Of a stretch of DNA of 64,000 bases, positions 25,909 to 36,853 are shown piece by piece; within the stretch, counting starts at the first letter, position 1; every line of letters starts with the position of its first letter. Source of the DNA: Acidovorax radicis N35 (GTDB taxonomy: Bacteria; Pseudomonadota; Gammaproteobacteria; Burkholderiales; Burkholderiaceae_C); assembly GCF_000204195.1 (NCBI RefSeq), contig NZ_AFBG01000022.1, forward strand, positions 1 through 64,000. Direction: 5' to 3'. Below the pieces are notes generated by a model that was given only the letters and a program-made list of their open reading frames with translations, was not told the DNA's origin and searched no databases. The translations under genes were made by a program, and so were the position numbers.

Positions 25909-25923
25909 AGGCCGCGACTGGGT

Positions 25924-26316
25924 TCAGCCCTTCTTGGGCCCGTCGATCACCTCAGCCGCTGTACGGAACGCCTCCACGGCCGTGGGCAAGCCGCAGTAGA
26001 TGCTGGCGTGCAGCAGCACTTCCTGGATTTCTTGCGCGGTGGCGCCGTTGTTGAGTGCGCCGCGCACATGGCCCTTGAGCTCGTGTTGCTTGCCCAAAGC
26101 GGTCAAGAAAGCCACGGTGATCAGGCTGCGTGTCTTCAGGTCGAGCCCCGGACGCTGCCACACATCGCCCCAGGCATTGCGGGTGATGAACTCCTGAATC
26201 GGCTGGGTGAATTCCGTGGCGTTGCCAAAGGCATTGGCCACGAAGTCCTCGCCCATGACCTGCTTGCGCGTGGCCAGGCCTTTGTCGAAGTCCTTGGTGG
26301 ATGGGGGTTGCGTCAT
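25924..26316 (-). CDS. carboxymuconolactone decarboxylase family protein (PcaC-like)
   Basis: This 130-residue protein matches the length and pattern of 4-carboxymuconolactone decarboxylase: GLATRKQVMGEDFV, then PGLDLKTRSLITVAFLTALGKQHELKGHVRGALNNGAT and HASIYCGLPTAVEAFRTA. It has no CXXC pair, so it is not an AhpD-type peroxidase. It may act in protocatechuate/beta-ketoadipate degradation or on a similar lactone. The start at ATG 26316 is chosen because the upstream in-frame extension is compositionally unlike the family. No other pca genes are in the window. Confidence 0.82.
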   Translation of the reverse strand: MTQPPSTKDFDKGLATRKQVMGEDFVANAFGNATEFTQPIQEFITRNAWGDVWQRPGLDLKTRSLITVAFLTALGKQHELKGHVRGALNNGATAQEIQEVLLHASIYCGLPTAVEAFRTAAEVIDGPKKG

Positions 26317-26379
26317 GCGGGCTCTCCAATACGGTTGGGGCCGCCATGTTAGCCGCAGCGCCTGGGCAAAAAGCACAAC

Positions 26380-26416
26380 GCCACTTGCCGTCCCCCACGT
26401 GGGGCAGGCAAGTGGC
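26380..26416 (-). terminator. hairpin after katG
   Basis: A perfect outer stem GCCACTTGCC / GGCAAGTGGC encloses a second stem (CCCCA/TGGGG). On the minus strand it lies 24 bases past the katG stop, and a T5 run follows about 10 bases later. It is probably the katG terminator, though the T-run is displaced. Confidence 0.6.
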
Positions 26417-26440
26417 GCGGTCAATGGCTCCGCCGTTGGC

Positions 26441-28639
<2,199 letters not shown>

Positions 28640-28729
28640 TCACTCCTTGTTATGGCTGATGAACGGCTCCGATCCTAAAAAATGTACACTCCATTGAAAA
28701 GGCAATCATATTCATCAAGACGATAGTTT

Positions 28730-29671
28730 TTATTGAAAACTGGCGAGCTTCAACGGAGCTTCAGGCTCCCCGCAACCACAGGTATCGAACAGCACGGAGC
28801 GCACCCAGCGATGCCCCGCGGAGCGGTGGGTGCGTTCGTGCCAGGCGGCAGTTTTCACGAATCCCGGTATGGCCACCGGCGGCTCCATGACGACCAGCCC
28901 CGGCGCATCGGCCACCACCCGCTGCGGCACGACCGCGATCAAATCGCTGGTGCGCAGAATCTGCGGCAGCACCAGAAAACTGGTGATCGACAGCGCCACC
29001 CGGCGTGACCGCCCCAGGCGCGCCAGCGCCTCGTCCGTCACGCCGTAGAAGCTGCCGCCGGTGTACGAGATGAGTGCATGGTCCAGCGCACAGAAACGGT
29101 CGAGCGACAGGACGTCACCCTGTGCATCCGGATGCCCTTCGCGCATCACGCAGACATAGCGCTCGTCGAACAGGTGGCGGGCGTACAAGTCGGGCGCCGT
29201 GTTCTCCGGGCTGATCAGGGCCAGGTCGATATCGCCGCGCTCCAGCCGCTCGTACACCGGCAGGTGCTGGGCAGGCACCACGGCCACACGCACGCCTGGC
29301 GCGCGGCGCCGCAGCTTGGCAAGAAACGGCACCACCACCGCCTGCAGCGCGTAGTCGGTGGATGCCAGGTGCACGGTCATCTGCGCCGTGGCAGGGTCGA
29401 AGGCCTGGGGCTGCAGCAGCGACTCGATCCCGCCCAGCAGCTCCTTGACCGGCGCGGCCAGCTCCTGCGCGCGCAGCGTGGGCGTGATGCCGCGCTGGGT
29501 GCGCACGAAAAGCGGGTCGTCGAAGCTTTCGCGCAGACGGGTCAGCATGCCACTGACCGCGGGCTGGGTGAGCGACAGGCGCCGGGCGGCGCGGGTCACG
29601 CTGCGCTCGTCGAGCAAGGCATCCAGCGCCTTGAGCAGGTTCAGGTCCATGGCCCTGATATCGATTGCCAT
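28730..29671 (-). CDS. LysR-family transcriptional regulator
   Basis: This 313-residue protein has an N-terminal winged helix-turn-helix (MDLNLLKALDALLDERSVTRAARRLSLTQPAVSGMLTRLRESFDDPLFVR). A two-lobed effector domain follows, of the NahR/DntR-like kind (DYALQAVVVPFLAKL, then VLPQILRTSDLIAVVPQRV). It is divergent from the Old Yellow Enzyme gene at 29806, the classic arrangement for a LysR activator and its target. An alternative start is the Met eight codons in. The effector is unknown. Confidence 0.92.
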   Translation of the reverse strand: MAIDIRAMDLNLLKALDALLDERSVTRAARRLSLTQPAVSGMLTRLRESFDDPLFVRTQRGITPTLRAQELAAPVKELLGGIESLLQPQAFDPATAQMTVHLASTDYALQAVVVPFLAKLRRRAPGVRVAVVPAQHLPVYERLERGDIDLALISPENTAPDLYARHLFDERYVCVMREGHPDAQGDVLSLDRFCALDHALISYTGGSFYGVTDEALARLGRSRRVALSITSFLVLPQILRTSDLIAVVPQRVVADAPGLVVMEPPVAIPGFVKTAAWHERTHRSAGHRWVRSVLFDTCGCGEPEAPLKLASFQ

Positions 29672-29705
29672 GATTTCAAGAATAAGAAATATCGATTTGG
29701 TTTAT
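29658..29705. promoter_or_regulatory. possible LysR site in the lysR-OYE divergent region
   Basis: ATATCGATT is directly repeated at 29658-29666 and 29689-29697, 31 bases apart (three helical turns). ATAA and TTAT also face each other at 29682-29685 and 29702-29705. The first copy overlaps the start of the LysR gene, which would suit autoregulation. Confidence 0.4.
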
Positions 29706-29805
29706 GGCTGCATCGTACCCACCATCCTCACCGTGTGTGGCCATGACTTGTTTTGGCCCTCCCGCTTCACCCCCCTTTTCAGCCTCCCACAAGAAAGAAA
29801 GCTGC

Positions 29806-30930
29806 ATGTCTGCCCTGTTCACCCCGTTCCAGCTCCAAAGCGTCACCCTGCGCAACCGCATCGCGATCCCGCCGATGTGCCAGTACAGCGCCACCGACGG
29901 CCTGACCAATGAATGGCACCAGACGCACTACGCCGGCCTTGCCCGTGGCGGCGCAGGTCTCGTGATCGTCGAGGCCACCGGCGTGTCGCCCGAAGGCCGC
30001 ATCACCCCGGCCTGCACCGGCCTGTGGAACGACCAGCAGGTCGAAGGCCTGGCCCGCATCGCCGCCAACATCAAGGCTGCTGGCGCCGTGCCCGGCATTC
30101 AGATCGGCCACGCCGGCCGCAAGGCCAGCGCCCAGCGCCCGTGGGAAGGCGACGACCACATTCCCGAAAGCGATCCGCGTGCCTGGCAACCCATCGCCCC
30201 GTCCGCCATTGCCTATGGCGGCGGCCTGCCCCGCGTGCCCAAGGCCATGACGCTGGAGGACATCGCCCGGGTGCAGGCCGACTTCGTCGCCGCCGCCCAC
30301 CGCGCGCTAGCAGCAGGCTTTGAATGGCTGGAACTGCACTTTGCCCACGGCTACCTGGCGCAAAGCTTCTTCTCGCCCCACAGCAACCAACGCACCGACC
30401 AGTACGGCGGCAGCTTCGACAACCGCGCGCGCTTTCTGCTGGAAACGGTGGAAGCGGTGCGCAAGGTCTGGCCCGCGCACCTGCCGCTCACGGCACGCTT
30501 TGGCGTCATCGAATACGACGGCCGCGATGAGGAAACCGTGGGCGAGTCCATCGAGCTGGTGCGCCAGATGCGCGAGCGCGGCCTGGACATGGTCAACGTG
30601 AGCGCCAATTTCGTGATCGCAGAGACGCAGATCCCCTGGGCCACGCCCGCCTTCCTGGCCCCGATAGCCCAACGTGTGCGCAGCCAAGCCGGCCTGCCGG
30701 TGGCCTCGTCCTGGGGCATCGATGATCCGCAGGTCGCCGAGCGCGCAGTGGCCGACGGCCAGATGGACCTGGTGATGATCGGCCGCGCCCACCTGGCCAA
30801 CCCGCACTACACCTACCACCTGGCCCAGGTGCTCGGCGAGCCCAAGCCCGAATGGACTACGCTGCCCGCGCCGTATGCCCACTGGCTGTCGCGCTACCGG
30901 GGCGCGGCCAAGGTGGCTGCAGCGCAATAG
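29806..30930 (+). CDS. NADH:flavin oxidoreductase, Old Yellow Enzyme (YqjM/NamA-like)
   Basis: This 374-residue FMN-dependent ene-reductase has the barrel opening LFTPFQLQSVTLRNRIAIPPMCQYSA with Cys at the flavin. Further landmarks are EATGVSPEGRITP, QIGHAGRKAS (active-site His), LELHFAHGYLAQSFFSPHSNQRTDQYGG and DLVMIGRAHLANP. It reduces activated C=C bonds of enones or nitro compounds with NAD(P)H. ATG 29806 is preferred to an in-frame start at 29704, which would fall in the regulatory region. It is divergent from a LysR gene. Confidence 0.95.
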   Translation: MSALFTPFQLQSVTLRNRIAIPPMCQYSATDGLTNEWHQTHYAGLARGGAGLVIVEATGVSPEGRITPACTGLWNDQQVEGLARIAANIKAAGAVPGIQIGHAGRKASAQRPWEGDDHIPESDPRAWQPIAPSAIAYGGGLPRVPKAMTLEDIARVQADFVAAAHRALAAGFEWLELHFAHGYLAQSFFSPHSNQRTDQYGGSFDNRARFLLETVEAVRKVWPAHLPLTARFGVIEYDGRDEETVGESIELVRQMRERGLDMVNVSANFVIAETQIPWATPAFLAPIAQRVRSQAGLPVASSWGIDDPQVAERAVADGQMDLVMIGRAHLANPHYTYHLAQVLGEPKPEWTTLPAPYAHWLSRYRGAAKVAAAQ

Positions 30931-30991
30931 CCCGCAAGAACGGCACGTACCCTTCCCTACCGCCGTCCCGGCCGCCCTGTGCCGCCCCCCC

Positions 30992-31915
30992 TCAGCGCTC
31001 GGTCAGGCGGTGCAGCGGCAGACCCGGCGCATCCAGCTGCGCGCGCAGCACCTGGCCGTGGGTCGAGTCGGTGACGTAGACCGTGCGACCGCCCTCGCCG
31101 CCAAAGGCGAGGTTGGTGGTCGACGCCCCGGCCGGCCCGCGCAGCACCAGCTCGGGCTCGGCGCGGTGGTTGAGCACCCAGACATAACCCAGGCCAGGGT
31201 TGGCCACCAGCAGGCGGCCCTGCGCATCCACGGCCAGCCCGTCGGGGCCGCTCGGACCGTAGGACGTGAAGAACTGCCCCACCTTGGCCACGCTGCCATC
31301 GGGCAGCAGCGGCACGCGCCAGACGCAATTGCCGCGCGTGACGGCCAGGTACAGCACGCGGCCGTCGGGCGAGAGCGCCACGCCATTGGGGCTGGGCACG
31401 TTGGCCAGCAATTGGTCGAGCTGGCCGTTCGGGCGCAGGCGGTACAGGCGGCCGCTCGGGTCGTGCAGGCCGCTCTGCCCCTGGTCGGTGAAGTACAGGT
31501 TGCCTTCGGCGTCAAAGATGAGGTCGTTCACGCCCTTGAAGCGCTCGCTGTTGCGGCGCTCCAGGTACGGCGTGACCTTGCCGGAGGCCATATCCAGCCG
31601 CATGAGGCCGTTCTTGTAGTCGGTGATCAGCAGCGTGCCTGCATCCAGGAACTTCATGCCGTTGGGCTCGCCGTCGTACTCGGCCACCAGTGTCCATTCG
31701 CCCTCAGGGCTGATGCGAAAGATGCGGCCCCAGGGGATGTCGGTCACGTACAGGTGGCCCGCACCGTCGAACACCGGGCCTTCGAGGAACGAATCGGTGA
31801 CGGCGCCGCCCCGGTTGGCATCGGCCCAGGCACTGCGCTCGCGGCGGCGAAAGTGGTCGGGCATGGAGGTGAACACATCCAGGTCACGGACCTGGGGAGG
31901 CTGCAGCAAAAACAT
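30992..31915 (-). CDS. SMP-30/gluconolactonase/LRE family protein
   Basis: This 307-residue six-bladed beta-propeller lactonase has the family landmarks EGPVFDGAGHLYVTDIPWGRIF, SERFKGVNDLIFDAEGNLYFTDQG, PSPNGVALSPDGRVLYLAVT and GPDGLAVDAQGRLLVANPG. Glu, Asn and Asp metal ligands are expected in these segments. It should open a sugar or hydroxy-acid lactone. It is the last gene of a nine-gene minus-strand cluster of lactonases, an aldolase-like protein, a hydroxyacid dehydrogenase and Bug receptors. Confidence 0.92.
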   Translation of the reverse strand: MFLLQPPQVRDLDVFTSMPDHFRRRERSAWADANRGGAVTDSFLEGPVFDGAGHLYVTDIPWGRIFRISPEGEWTLVAEYDGEPNGMKFLDAGTLLITDYKNGLMRLDMASGKVTPYLERRNSERFKGVNDLIFDAEGNLYFTDQGQSGLHDPSGRLYRLRPNGQLDQLLANVPSPNGVALSPDGRVLYLAVTRGNCVWRVPLLPDGSVAKVGQFFTSYGPSGPDGLAVDAQGRLLVANPGLGYVWVLNHRAEPELVLRGPAGASTTNLAFGGEGGRTVYVTDSTHGQVLRAQLDAPGLPLHRLTER

Positions 31916-31933
31916 GGAGAAGGTCTTTCTTGT

Positions 31934-32836
31934 TCAGGACGCGGTGGCAAAACCATACAGCCGCGCCGGGTTGTCGACCAGCACGCGGTCCATCGCGGCG
32001 TCGCTGCCCGCCCAGGCGCGCAGCAAATCCACCAGGTCAGCATCGTTCACCGAACCCGGTGCCTCGGTGGTGTGCGGCCAGTCGCTGCCCCACACCAGGC
32101 GCTCGGGCGCGGCTTGCACCAGGGCGCGTCCCAGCGGCAGCGTGTCGGCGTAGCTCGGGCCCTGCACGGTGGAGCGCATGTAGGCGCCCGAGAGCTTGAC
32201 CCATGTGTTGCCACCGTCCAGCAGCCCGCGCAGCACGCGATAAGCCTCGGCAGACGGGCCCTGCACCGGGTCGATGCGGCCCAGGTGGTCGATGACCAGC
32301 GGCACGGGCAAGGCCCGGAGAACGGGTGCGAGCGCCACGATCTGCTCCGGGTGCGCGAACACCTGGATGTGCCAGCCGCCGCAGTCCGCATGGCGCGCGA
32401 CCTTGTCCGCCAGGGTGGACAGCATGGCCGGCGTGGTCGTACCCCAGGACTGCGGCGAGACGAAGTTCACCCGAAGCCCGCGCACGCGGTGTGCTGCCAG
32501 GCGGGTGAGTTCGGCGCCGTCCACCGCCGCATCCACCACCGCCACGCCGCAGGCGCTGTCGCCCAGCTGGTCCAGCGCATGCAGCGTGCAGGCATTGTCG
32601 GTGCCGTAGGTGGACGGCGTGACCACCACGGTGCGCGACGTGCCCAGGCGCTGCTGCAGCTGCCGGTAGGCGGCCACGGGCGCATCGGGCGGCGTGCGTG
32701 GCCAGTGCGGCGACGGTGCAAAGCGCGCATCGAAGATGTGCATGTGGCTGTCGCACGCCAGCGCGGGCAGCACGCGCGACGGTCGGTGGAGGCCCGCCGA
32801 ATGCGGCACGGGCTCGGTGAGTTCAGGAAGATTCAT
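31934..32836 (-). CDS. amidohydrolase, PDC-lactonase (LigI)-like, paralog A
   Basis: This 300-residue COG3618 TIM-barrel amidohydrolase has the HXH metal motif CDSHMHIFD (His31, His33). RTVVVTPSTYGTDN and RGLRVNFVSPQ follow, with a late Asp in VWGSDWPHTT. Relatives hydrolyse 2-pyrone-4,6-dicarboxylate or sugar lactones. A second paralog (37894) sits in the same cluster, which suggests two related lactones. The start at ATG 32836 removes a seven-residue Arg-rich extension. Confidence 0.88.
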   Translation of the reverse strand: MNLPELTEPVPHSAGLHRPSRVLPALACDSHMHIFDARFAPSPHWPRTPPDAPVAAYRQLQQRLGTSRTVVVTPSTYGTDNACTLHALDQLGDSACGVAVVDAAVDGAELTRLAAHRVRGLRVNFVSPQSWGTTTPAMLSTLADKVARHADCGGWHIQVFAHPEQIVALAPVLRALPVPLVIDHLGRIDPVQGPSAEAYRVLRGLLDGGNTWVKLSGAYMRSTVQGPSYADTLPLGRALVQAAPERLVWGSDWPHTTEAPGSVNDADLVDLLRAWAGSDAAMDRVLVDNPARLYGFATAS

Positions 32837-32934
32837 CGCGTGCCGTCGCCCATTCACCGCGCCAGCCTTTTCACCTCGCGCAGCCCGGGCCAGCAGCCGC
32901 CGCGCAAGGGCCGTCCCGCCGCGCTGGCGGCGTC

Positions 32935-32998
32935 CCCCTGCCCGCGGCGCACAGCGCCGCGAGAGCGGGGGGAAGGCCCGCAGGGCCTCAGGGGGGTG
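32935..32998 (+). repeat. dispersed intergenic element, family 2, partial copy
   Basis: GCGTCCCCCT followed by GGGGGGAAGGCCCGCAGGGCCTCAGGGGGG matches the 3' half of the elements at 42148-42244 and 59603-59701, with a different GC-rich insert. It lies in the gap between a Bug receptor gene and a LigI-like gene. Confidence 0.6.
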
Positions 32999-33007
32999 TA
33001 CTTCATT

Positions 33008-33964
33008 TCAGTCCAGCTTGATGTTGCCCTTGCGCACCACCTCGCCCCATTTCGCGTCTTCCTTCTTGAGAAAGGCCGCGAACTCGGCGGGCGTGGAGCC
33101 TACAGGCTGCGCGCCCATGTCGGCCAGGCGCTGCTTGAACTCGTCTTCCTTCATCACCTCCTGCACGGCCTCGCGCAGCTTGGCGGCGATGGGCTCGGGC
33201 GTGCCGACGGGCAGGAACAGGCCGTTCCACTCATAGGCCTCGTAGCCGGGGATCACCGTCTCGGCCACCGTGGGCACATCCGGCAGGCGCTTGGACCGTT
33301 CGGGTGCCGACACGGCCAGCGCGCGCAGTTTGCCGCCGGACACGTGCGGGTAGGTGGCAGCCACGGTGCCGAACATGAAGTCCACCTGCCCTGCGATCAC
33401 GTCGGTGATGGCCGGGCCGCCGCTCTTGTACGGCACGTGCACCATGTCCAGGTTCAGCTGCTGGCGCATCAGCTCGGCCGCCAGCCGCTGCACCGTACCG
33501 CTGCCGCCCGAGGCGAAGTTGAGCTTGCCCGGCGCCGCCTTGGCCTTGGCGACCAGGTCGTTGATGTTCTTGAGCGGCGAGTCCGCCTTCACGATGAGCA
33601 CATTGGGCGCCAGCAGCACCAGCGACAGCGGCTGCAGCGCGTTGGCGGCATACGGCATCTTGGGAAACAGGTGCGGGTTGATGGAGTACGGCGTGGCGTC
33701 GTACAGCACCGTATAGCCATCCGCATTGGCCTTGGCCACGTAGCTGGCGCCGATGGTGCCGCTGGCGCCGGCCTTGTTGTCCACGATCACACTGGTGCCC
33801 AGCTTGGCGCCCAGGCGCGTGGCCAGCACGCGGGCCACGGCGTCGGCGGCGCCGCCCGGGGCGTACGGCACGACGATGGTGATCGGGCGCTCAGGGAACG
33901 CAGCATGGGCCAGGCCCGTGGCCAGGGCGCAGGCGGCGATCAGGGGTTTGAGAAAACGCAACAT
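33008..33964 (-). CDS. Bug-family tripartite tricarboxylate receptor protein (1)
   Basis: This 318-residue periplasmic solute receptor has a signal peptide ending LATGLAHA, then the Bug signature AFPERPITIVVPYAPGGAADAVARVLATRLG. VIVDNKAGASGTIGASYVAKANADGYT and VPYKSGGPAITDVIAGQVDFMFG are also diagnostic. Such receptors bind carboxylates. No TctA/TctB membrane genes are present nearby. The start follows GGAGACAAGAT. It is one of four Bug genes in this cluster. Confidence 0.95.
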   Translation of the reverse strand: MLRFLKPLIAACALATGLAHAAFPERPITIVVPYAPGGAADAVARVLATRLGAKLGTSVIVDNKAGASGTIGASYVAKANADGYTVLYDATPYSINPHLFPKMPYAANALQPLSLVLLAPNVLIVKADSPLKNINDLVAKAKAAPGKLNFASGGSGTVQRLAAELMRQQLNLDMVHVPYKSGGPAITDVIAGQVDFMFGTVAATYPHVSGGKLRALAVSAPERSKRLPDVPTVAETVIPGYEAYEWNGLFLPVGTPEPIAAKLREAVQEVMKEDEFKQRLADMGAQPVGSTPAEFAAFLKKEDAKWGEVVRKGNIKLD

Positions 33965-34006
33965 ATCTTGTCTCCGGTCATCAATCGTTGTTCAGTCGTA
34001 GTTCGG

Positions 34007-35008
34007 TCACTCTGCCTTCAGATCCAGGTCCTTGGCGATCTGGGTATAGGTGGCGACTTCGCGTTCCACCTGCGCCGCAAACGCAGTGCCGCAGCTCGAG
34101 TCCGCATCCAGCCCCAGGCCGCGCAGCTTGTCCACCGCGGTGGCGCTCTTCGCAAAGTCCACGGCCGCGCGTTCGAGCTTCTGCACCACGGCGTCGGGCA
34201 CACCGGCGGGCGCCAGCACGCCGTACCAGGCATCGGCCGAATACTTGCCGCCGCCGGCTTCAGCGAAGGTGGCCACGTCGGGCAGCAGCGACGAGCGCTT
34301 GGGCGACGCCACAGCCAGGGCCGTGAGCTTGCCGCTTTTGATCTGCGGCAGCACCGAGCCCAGCGTGGCGAACGAGCTGTCGAGCTGGCCGCCCATCAGG
34401 TCCGTGACCACCGGCGCCGCGCCCTTGTACGGCACGTGGTTGAGCTTGAGGCCATTGGCCCGCGCGAACATCTCGGTGGCAAAGTGGCCCGAGCTGCCCA
34501 CGCCGGCAGTACCGGCCGTGGTCACGCCCGGCTCCTTGCGGGCACGGGCCATGTAGTCGGCCAGCGATTTGACCGGCATGCCGGGGCCCACCACCAGCAC
34601 CGTCGGGCTCGTGGCCACCGTGCACAGCGGCTTGAAGGACTTCACCGCATCGAACTTGACCCGGTTGCTGTACAGCCCCGGGATCATGGTGTGGTTGGTG
34701 GCGCCGAACAGCAGCGTGTAGCCGTCGGCCGGCGCACTGGCCACGGCCTGCGCGGCCAGGATGGTGTTGGCGCCGGGCTTGTTGTCGATGATGAAGGGCT
34801 GGCCCAGCGCGCGGCTCGCTTGGTCTGCGAATGCGCGGGCCACCACGTCGGTGGGGCCGCCGGCGGCAAAGCCCACCACCAGCTTCACGGGCTTGGCGGG
34901 GTAGTCGCTAGCCTGTGCGAAGCAAGCGCCAGACGCTATAAAAAACGTAGCTTCTAGCGCTTGATGGACGAGCGGTAGACGCATTTTTTTATCAAAATTC
35001 CTGTGCAT
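34007..35008 (-). CDS. Bug-family receptor protein (2), signal region built from a repeat
   Basis: This 333-residue Bug receptor has the mature motifs SDYPAKPVKLVVGFAAGGPTD, PFIIDNKPGANTILAAQAVA and HVPYKGAAPVVTDLMGGQLD. ATG 35008 is set by AGGAGACACTTCC. The first 30 residues (MHRNFDKKMRLPLVHQALEA, then TFFIASGACFAQA) are an odd, weakly hydrophobic signal. The part reading HQALEATFFIASGACF is translated from a dispersed intergenic repeat at 34924-34964. The repeat may have replaced the original signal peptide, so export efficiency is doubtful. Confidence 0.9.
   Translation of the reverse strand: MHRNFDKKMRLPLVHQALEATFFIASGACFAQASDYPAKPVKLVVGFAAGGPTDVVARAFADQASRALGQPFIIDNKPGANTILAAQAVASAPADGYTLLFGATNHTMIPGLYSNRVKFDAVKSFKPLCTVATSPTVLVVGPGMPVKSLADYMARARKEPGVTTAGTAGVGSSGHFATEMFARANGLKLNHVPYKGAAPVVTDLMGGQLDSSFATLGSVLPQIKSGKLTALAVASPKRSSLLPDVATFAEAGGGKYSADAWYGVLAPAGVPDAVVQKLERAAVDFAKSATAVDKLRGLGLDADSSCGTAFAAQVEREVATYTQIAKDLDLKAE
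34924..34964 (-). repeat. dispersed element, family 1, inside a coding region
   Basis: CAAGCGC and GCGCTTG bracket GCTATAAAAAACGTAGCTTCTA. Related sequences containing TAGCGCT or GCTAT are at 41641-41663, 44888-44930 and 61241-61276. This copy lies within the signal-peptide codons of a Bug receptor, unlike the others, which are intergenic. Confidence 0.6.
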
Positions 35009-35133
35009 GGAAGTGTCTCCTGTCATGGCTGCGGTGCGGCAGCCGCCGGTTGTGGCGCCATCCGGTGCGGACACACAACGCTGGTGTGCCCTGCCCGGCC
35101 CGGGGTCTGCCTGCTACGGTTCACTCTGCGGCC

Positions 35134-35153
35134 GGCCCTGCTGCGGCAGGGCC
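35134..35153 (-). other. hairpin downstream of the 2-hydroxyacid dehydrogenase gene
   Basis: A perfect eight-base stem (GGCCCTGC / GCAGGGCC) with a TGCG loop lies about ten bases past the dehydrogenase stop. No T-run follows. It may be a pause or processing site within the cluster. Confidence 0.4.
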
Positions 35154-35162
35154 AGCGCCGGC

Positions 35163-36104
35163 TCATGCCGCCGCGGCGGCCGGCGCGCGGGCCAGCACGG
35201 CGAGCAGGTTCTGGGCAGCGCCCACGCCCATGTTCACGTAGGCGTCGCTCGTCACGCCGCCAATGTGCGGGCTGAGGATGAAGTTCTTCTCGCCCTGGAA
35301 CGGGTGGCCGGCCACCATGGGCTCCACCGCAAAACTGTCCAGGCCCGCCGCCATCACCTGGCCCGAGCGCACGGCTGCGAGCAATGCGGCTTCGTCGATC
35401 AGGCCGCCGCGGGCGGTGTTGACCACGATCACGCCGCGCTTGCACTGTGCGAGCGTGGCGGCGTTCAGCATGCCGCGGTTCTCGTCGGTCAGCGGGCAGT
35501 GCAAGGACACGGCATCCGCCTCGCGCCAGATGGTCTCCAGGCTCACGCTCTGCACATAGTCCGGCAGATTCTTGGCAAACGGGTCGAAGCCGATCACGCG
35601 CATGCCCAACGCGTCGGCCATCTTGGCAAAGCGCAGGCCGATGGCGCCCAGGCCCACCAGGCCCACCGTGCGGCCGCCCAGCTCCAGGCTCTTGTGCGTG
35701 GCCTTGTCCCAGTGGCCGGCATGCATGCGTGCATCCAGCTGTACCACGGACTTGGCGCAGGCCAGCAGAAGCGCCAGCGCCTGCTCGGCCACGGCTGCGG
35801 CATTGGCCCCCACGGCAGCCACCACCTCGATGCCGCGCGCCTGGGCCGCCACCTTGTCGATGGTGTCGGTGCCGCTGCCGTGCTTGGAGATCACCTTGAG
35901 CGAAGGCGCCGCGTCCATCACGGCTGGGCCCACCTTGCCGTAGCGCACGATGATGGCCACGGGGTCATGTTGCTTGGCCAAGGCGACCATGTCTTCTTCG
36001 GTCGGCGTCTTGCCGGCGTAGACGATGTCGTAGCCGGTGAGCAGGCCGAGCGCCTGCTGCGCCAGGTCAGCGCCCGTGACGATGATGGTGGGGTTGGTGC
36101 TCAC
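35163..36104 (-). CDS. D-isomer-specific 2-hydroxyacid dehydrogenase
   Basis: This 313-residue NAD-dependent dehydrogenase has the Rossmann motif GLVGLGAIG (148-156), catalytic Arg232 in NTARGGLIDEAAL, Glu261 in DSFAVEP and His280 in LSPHIGG. It interconverts a 2-hydroxyacid and a 2-oxoacid. The start is GTG at 36104, overlapping the stop of the RraA-like gene (GTGA) and preceded by GGAAGGGG. The coupling suggests that it handles the product of that aldolase-like enzyme. Confidence 0.92.
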   Translation of the reverse strand: MSTNPTIIVTGADLAQQALGLLTGYDIVYAGKTPTEEDMVALAKQHDPVAIIVRYGKVGPAVMDAAPSLKVISKHGSGTDTIDKVAAQARGIEVVAAVGANAAAVAEQALALLLACAKSVVQLDARMHAGHWDKATHKSLELGGRTVGLVGLGAIGLRFAKMADALGMRVIGFDPFAKNLPDYVQSVSLETIWREADAVSLHCPLTDENRGMLNAATLAQCKRGVIVVNTARGGLIDEAALLAAVRSGQVMAAGLDSFAVEPMVAGHPFQGEKNFILSPHIGGVTSDAYVNMGVGAAQNLLAVLARAPAAAAA

Positions 36105-36787
36105 AGCGATTCCCCTTCCGCCAGGACACCAGCCGCACGCAGCGCGGCGGGCAACCACTTCGAGGCCGTGTCGCCACGGGCGATGGCCTCGATGCGGGCG
36201 GCCTCGTCGGCCACCTTCTTGTCGGCCAGGGCCATCATGCCGGGGGCCTTGGCGCGCTCGATCACGACCACGCCGTCGGCATCGCCCACCACCAGGTCGC
36301 CTGGGTTCACGGTCGCGCCGCCGGCAGAGATAGGGTGGTTGATGCGGCCGGGCACGTACTTGGTGGGCCCGGCGGGGTTGAAGCCTGCGCTGAATACGGG
36401 GAAGTCCAGCTCCAGGATCTCCAGCTTGTCGCGGATGGCGGCGTCCACGATCACGCCCGCCAGGCCACGCTTCTTGCAGGCGCTGAGCATCAGCGTGCCC
36501 ATCAGCGCGGCGGTCAGGTCGCCCTTGCCGTCGATCACCAGCACGTCGCCCGGCTGGGCCAGCGCAATGGCGGCGTGGATCATGAGGTTGTCGCCGGGGC
36601 GCACTTCCACGGTGAAGGCCGGGCCTGCGACCTTCATGCTCTGGTGCACCGGCGCCACGCGGCCGTGCATCGTGCCGCGGCGGCCCGCCACGTCGGCCAG
36701 GATCGCGGCCTGGAAGGTCGCGGCTTTGCTCACGACGTCGGCGCTCACGCGCTCGATGTCACGAATGATGTCGGGGAGTTGGCTCAT
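36101..36787 (-). CDS. RraA/HMG-CHA aldolase family protein
   Basis: This 228-residue protein of the RraA-like fold carries the aldolase-type motif GKGDLTAALMG, then VDAAIRD with Arg119-Asp120, and GDLVVGDADGVVVIE. Members with these residues cleave 4-hydroxy-4-methyl-2-oxoglutarate or 4-carboxy-4-hydroxy-2-oxoadipate to pyruvate and an oxoacid. The latter is the last step of protocatechuate 4,5-cleavage, which also uses LigI. Next to two LigI-like genes, an aldolase role is more likely than RNase E inhibition. Confidence 0.87.
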   Translation of the reverse strand: MSQLPDIIRDIERVSADVVSKAATFQAAILADVAGRRGTMHGRVAPVHQSMKVAGPAFTVEVRPGDNLMIHAAIALAQPGDVLVIDGKGDLTAALMGTLMLSACKKRGLAGVIVDAAIRDKLEILELDFPVFSAGFNPAGPTKYVPGRINHPISAGGATVNPGDLVVGDADGVVVIERAKAPGMMALADKKVADEAARIEAIARGDTASKWLPAALRAAGVLAEGESL

Positions 36788-36853
36788 GGTGTTCTGTCCG
36801 TTTGAAGAATGAAGAAGAAATGGGTGCAGGGGATGCCGGCTGCAAAGGCCGTC

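Noticed and set aside
30875..34957. Open frame of 1360 codons on the plus strand
   Set aside because: It runs antisense through the IclR-controlled cluster, whose minus-strand genes have clear families and ribosome-binding sites. Its own translation is His/Gln/Arg-rich without domains.
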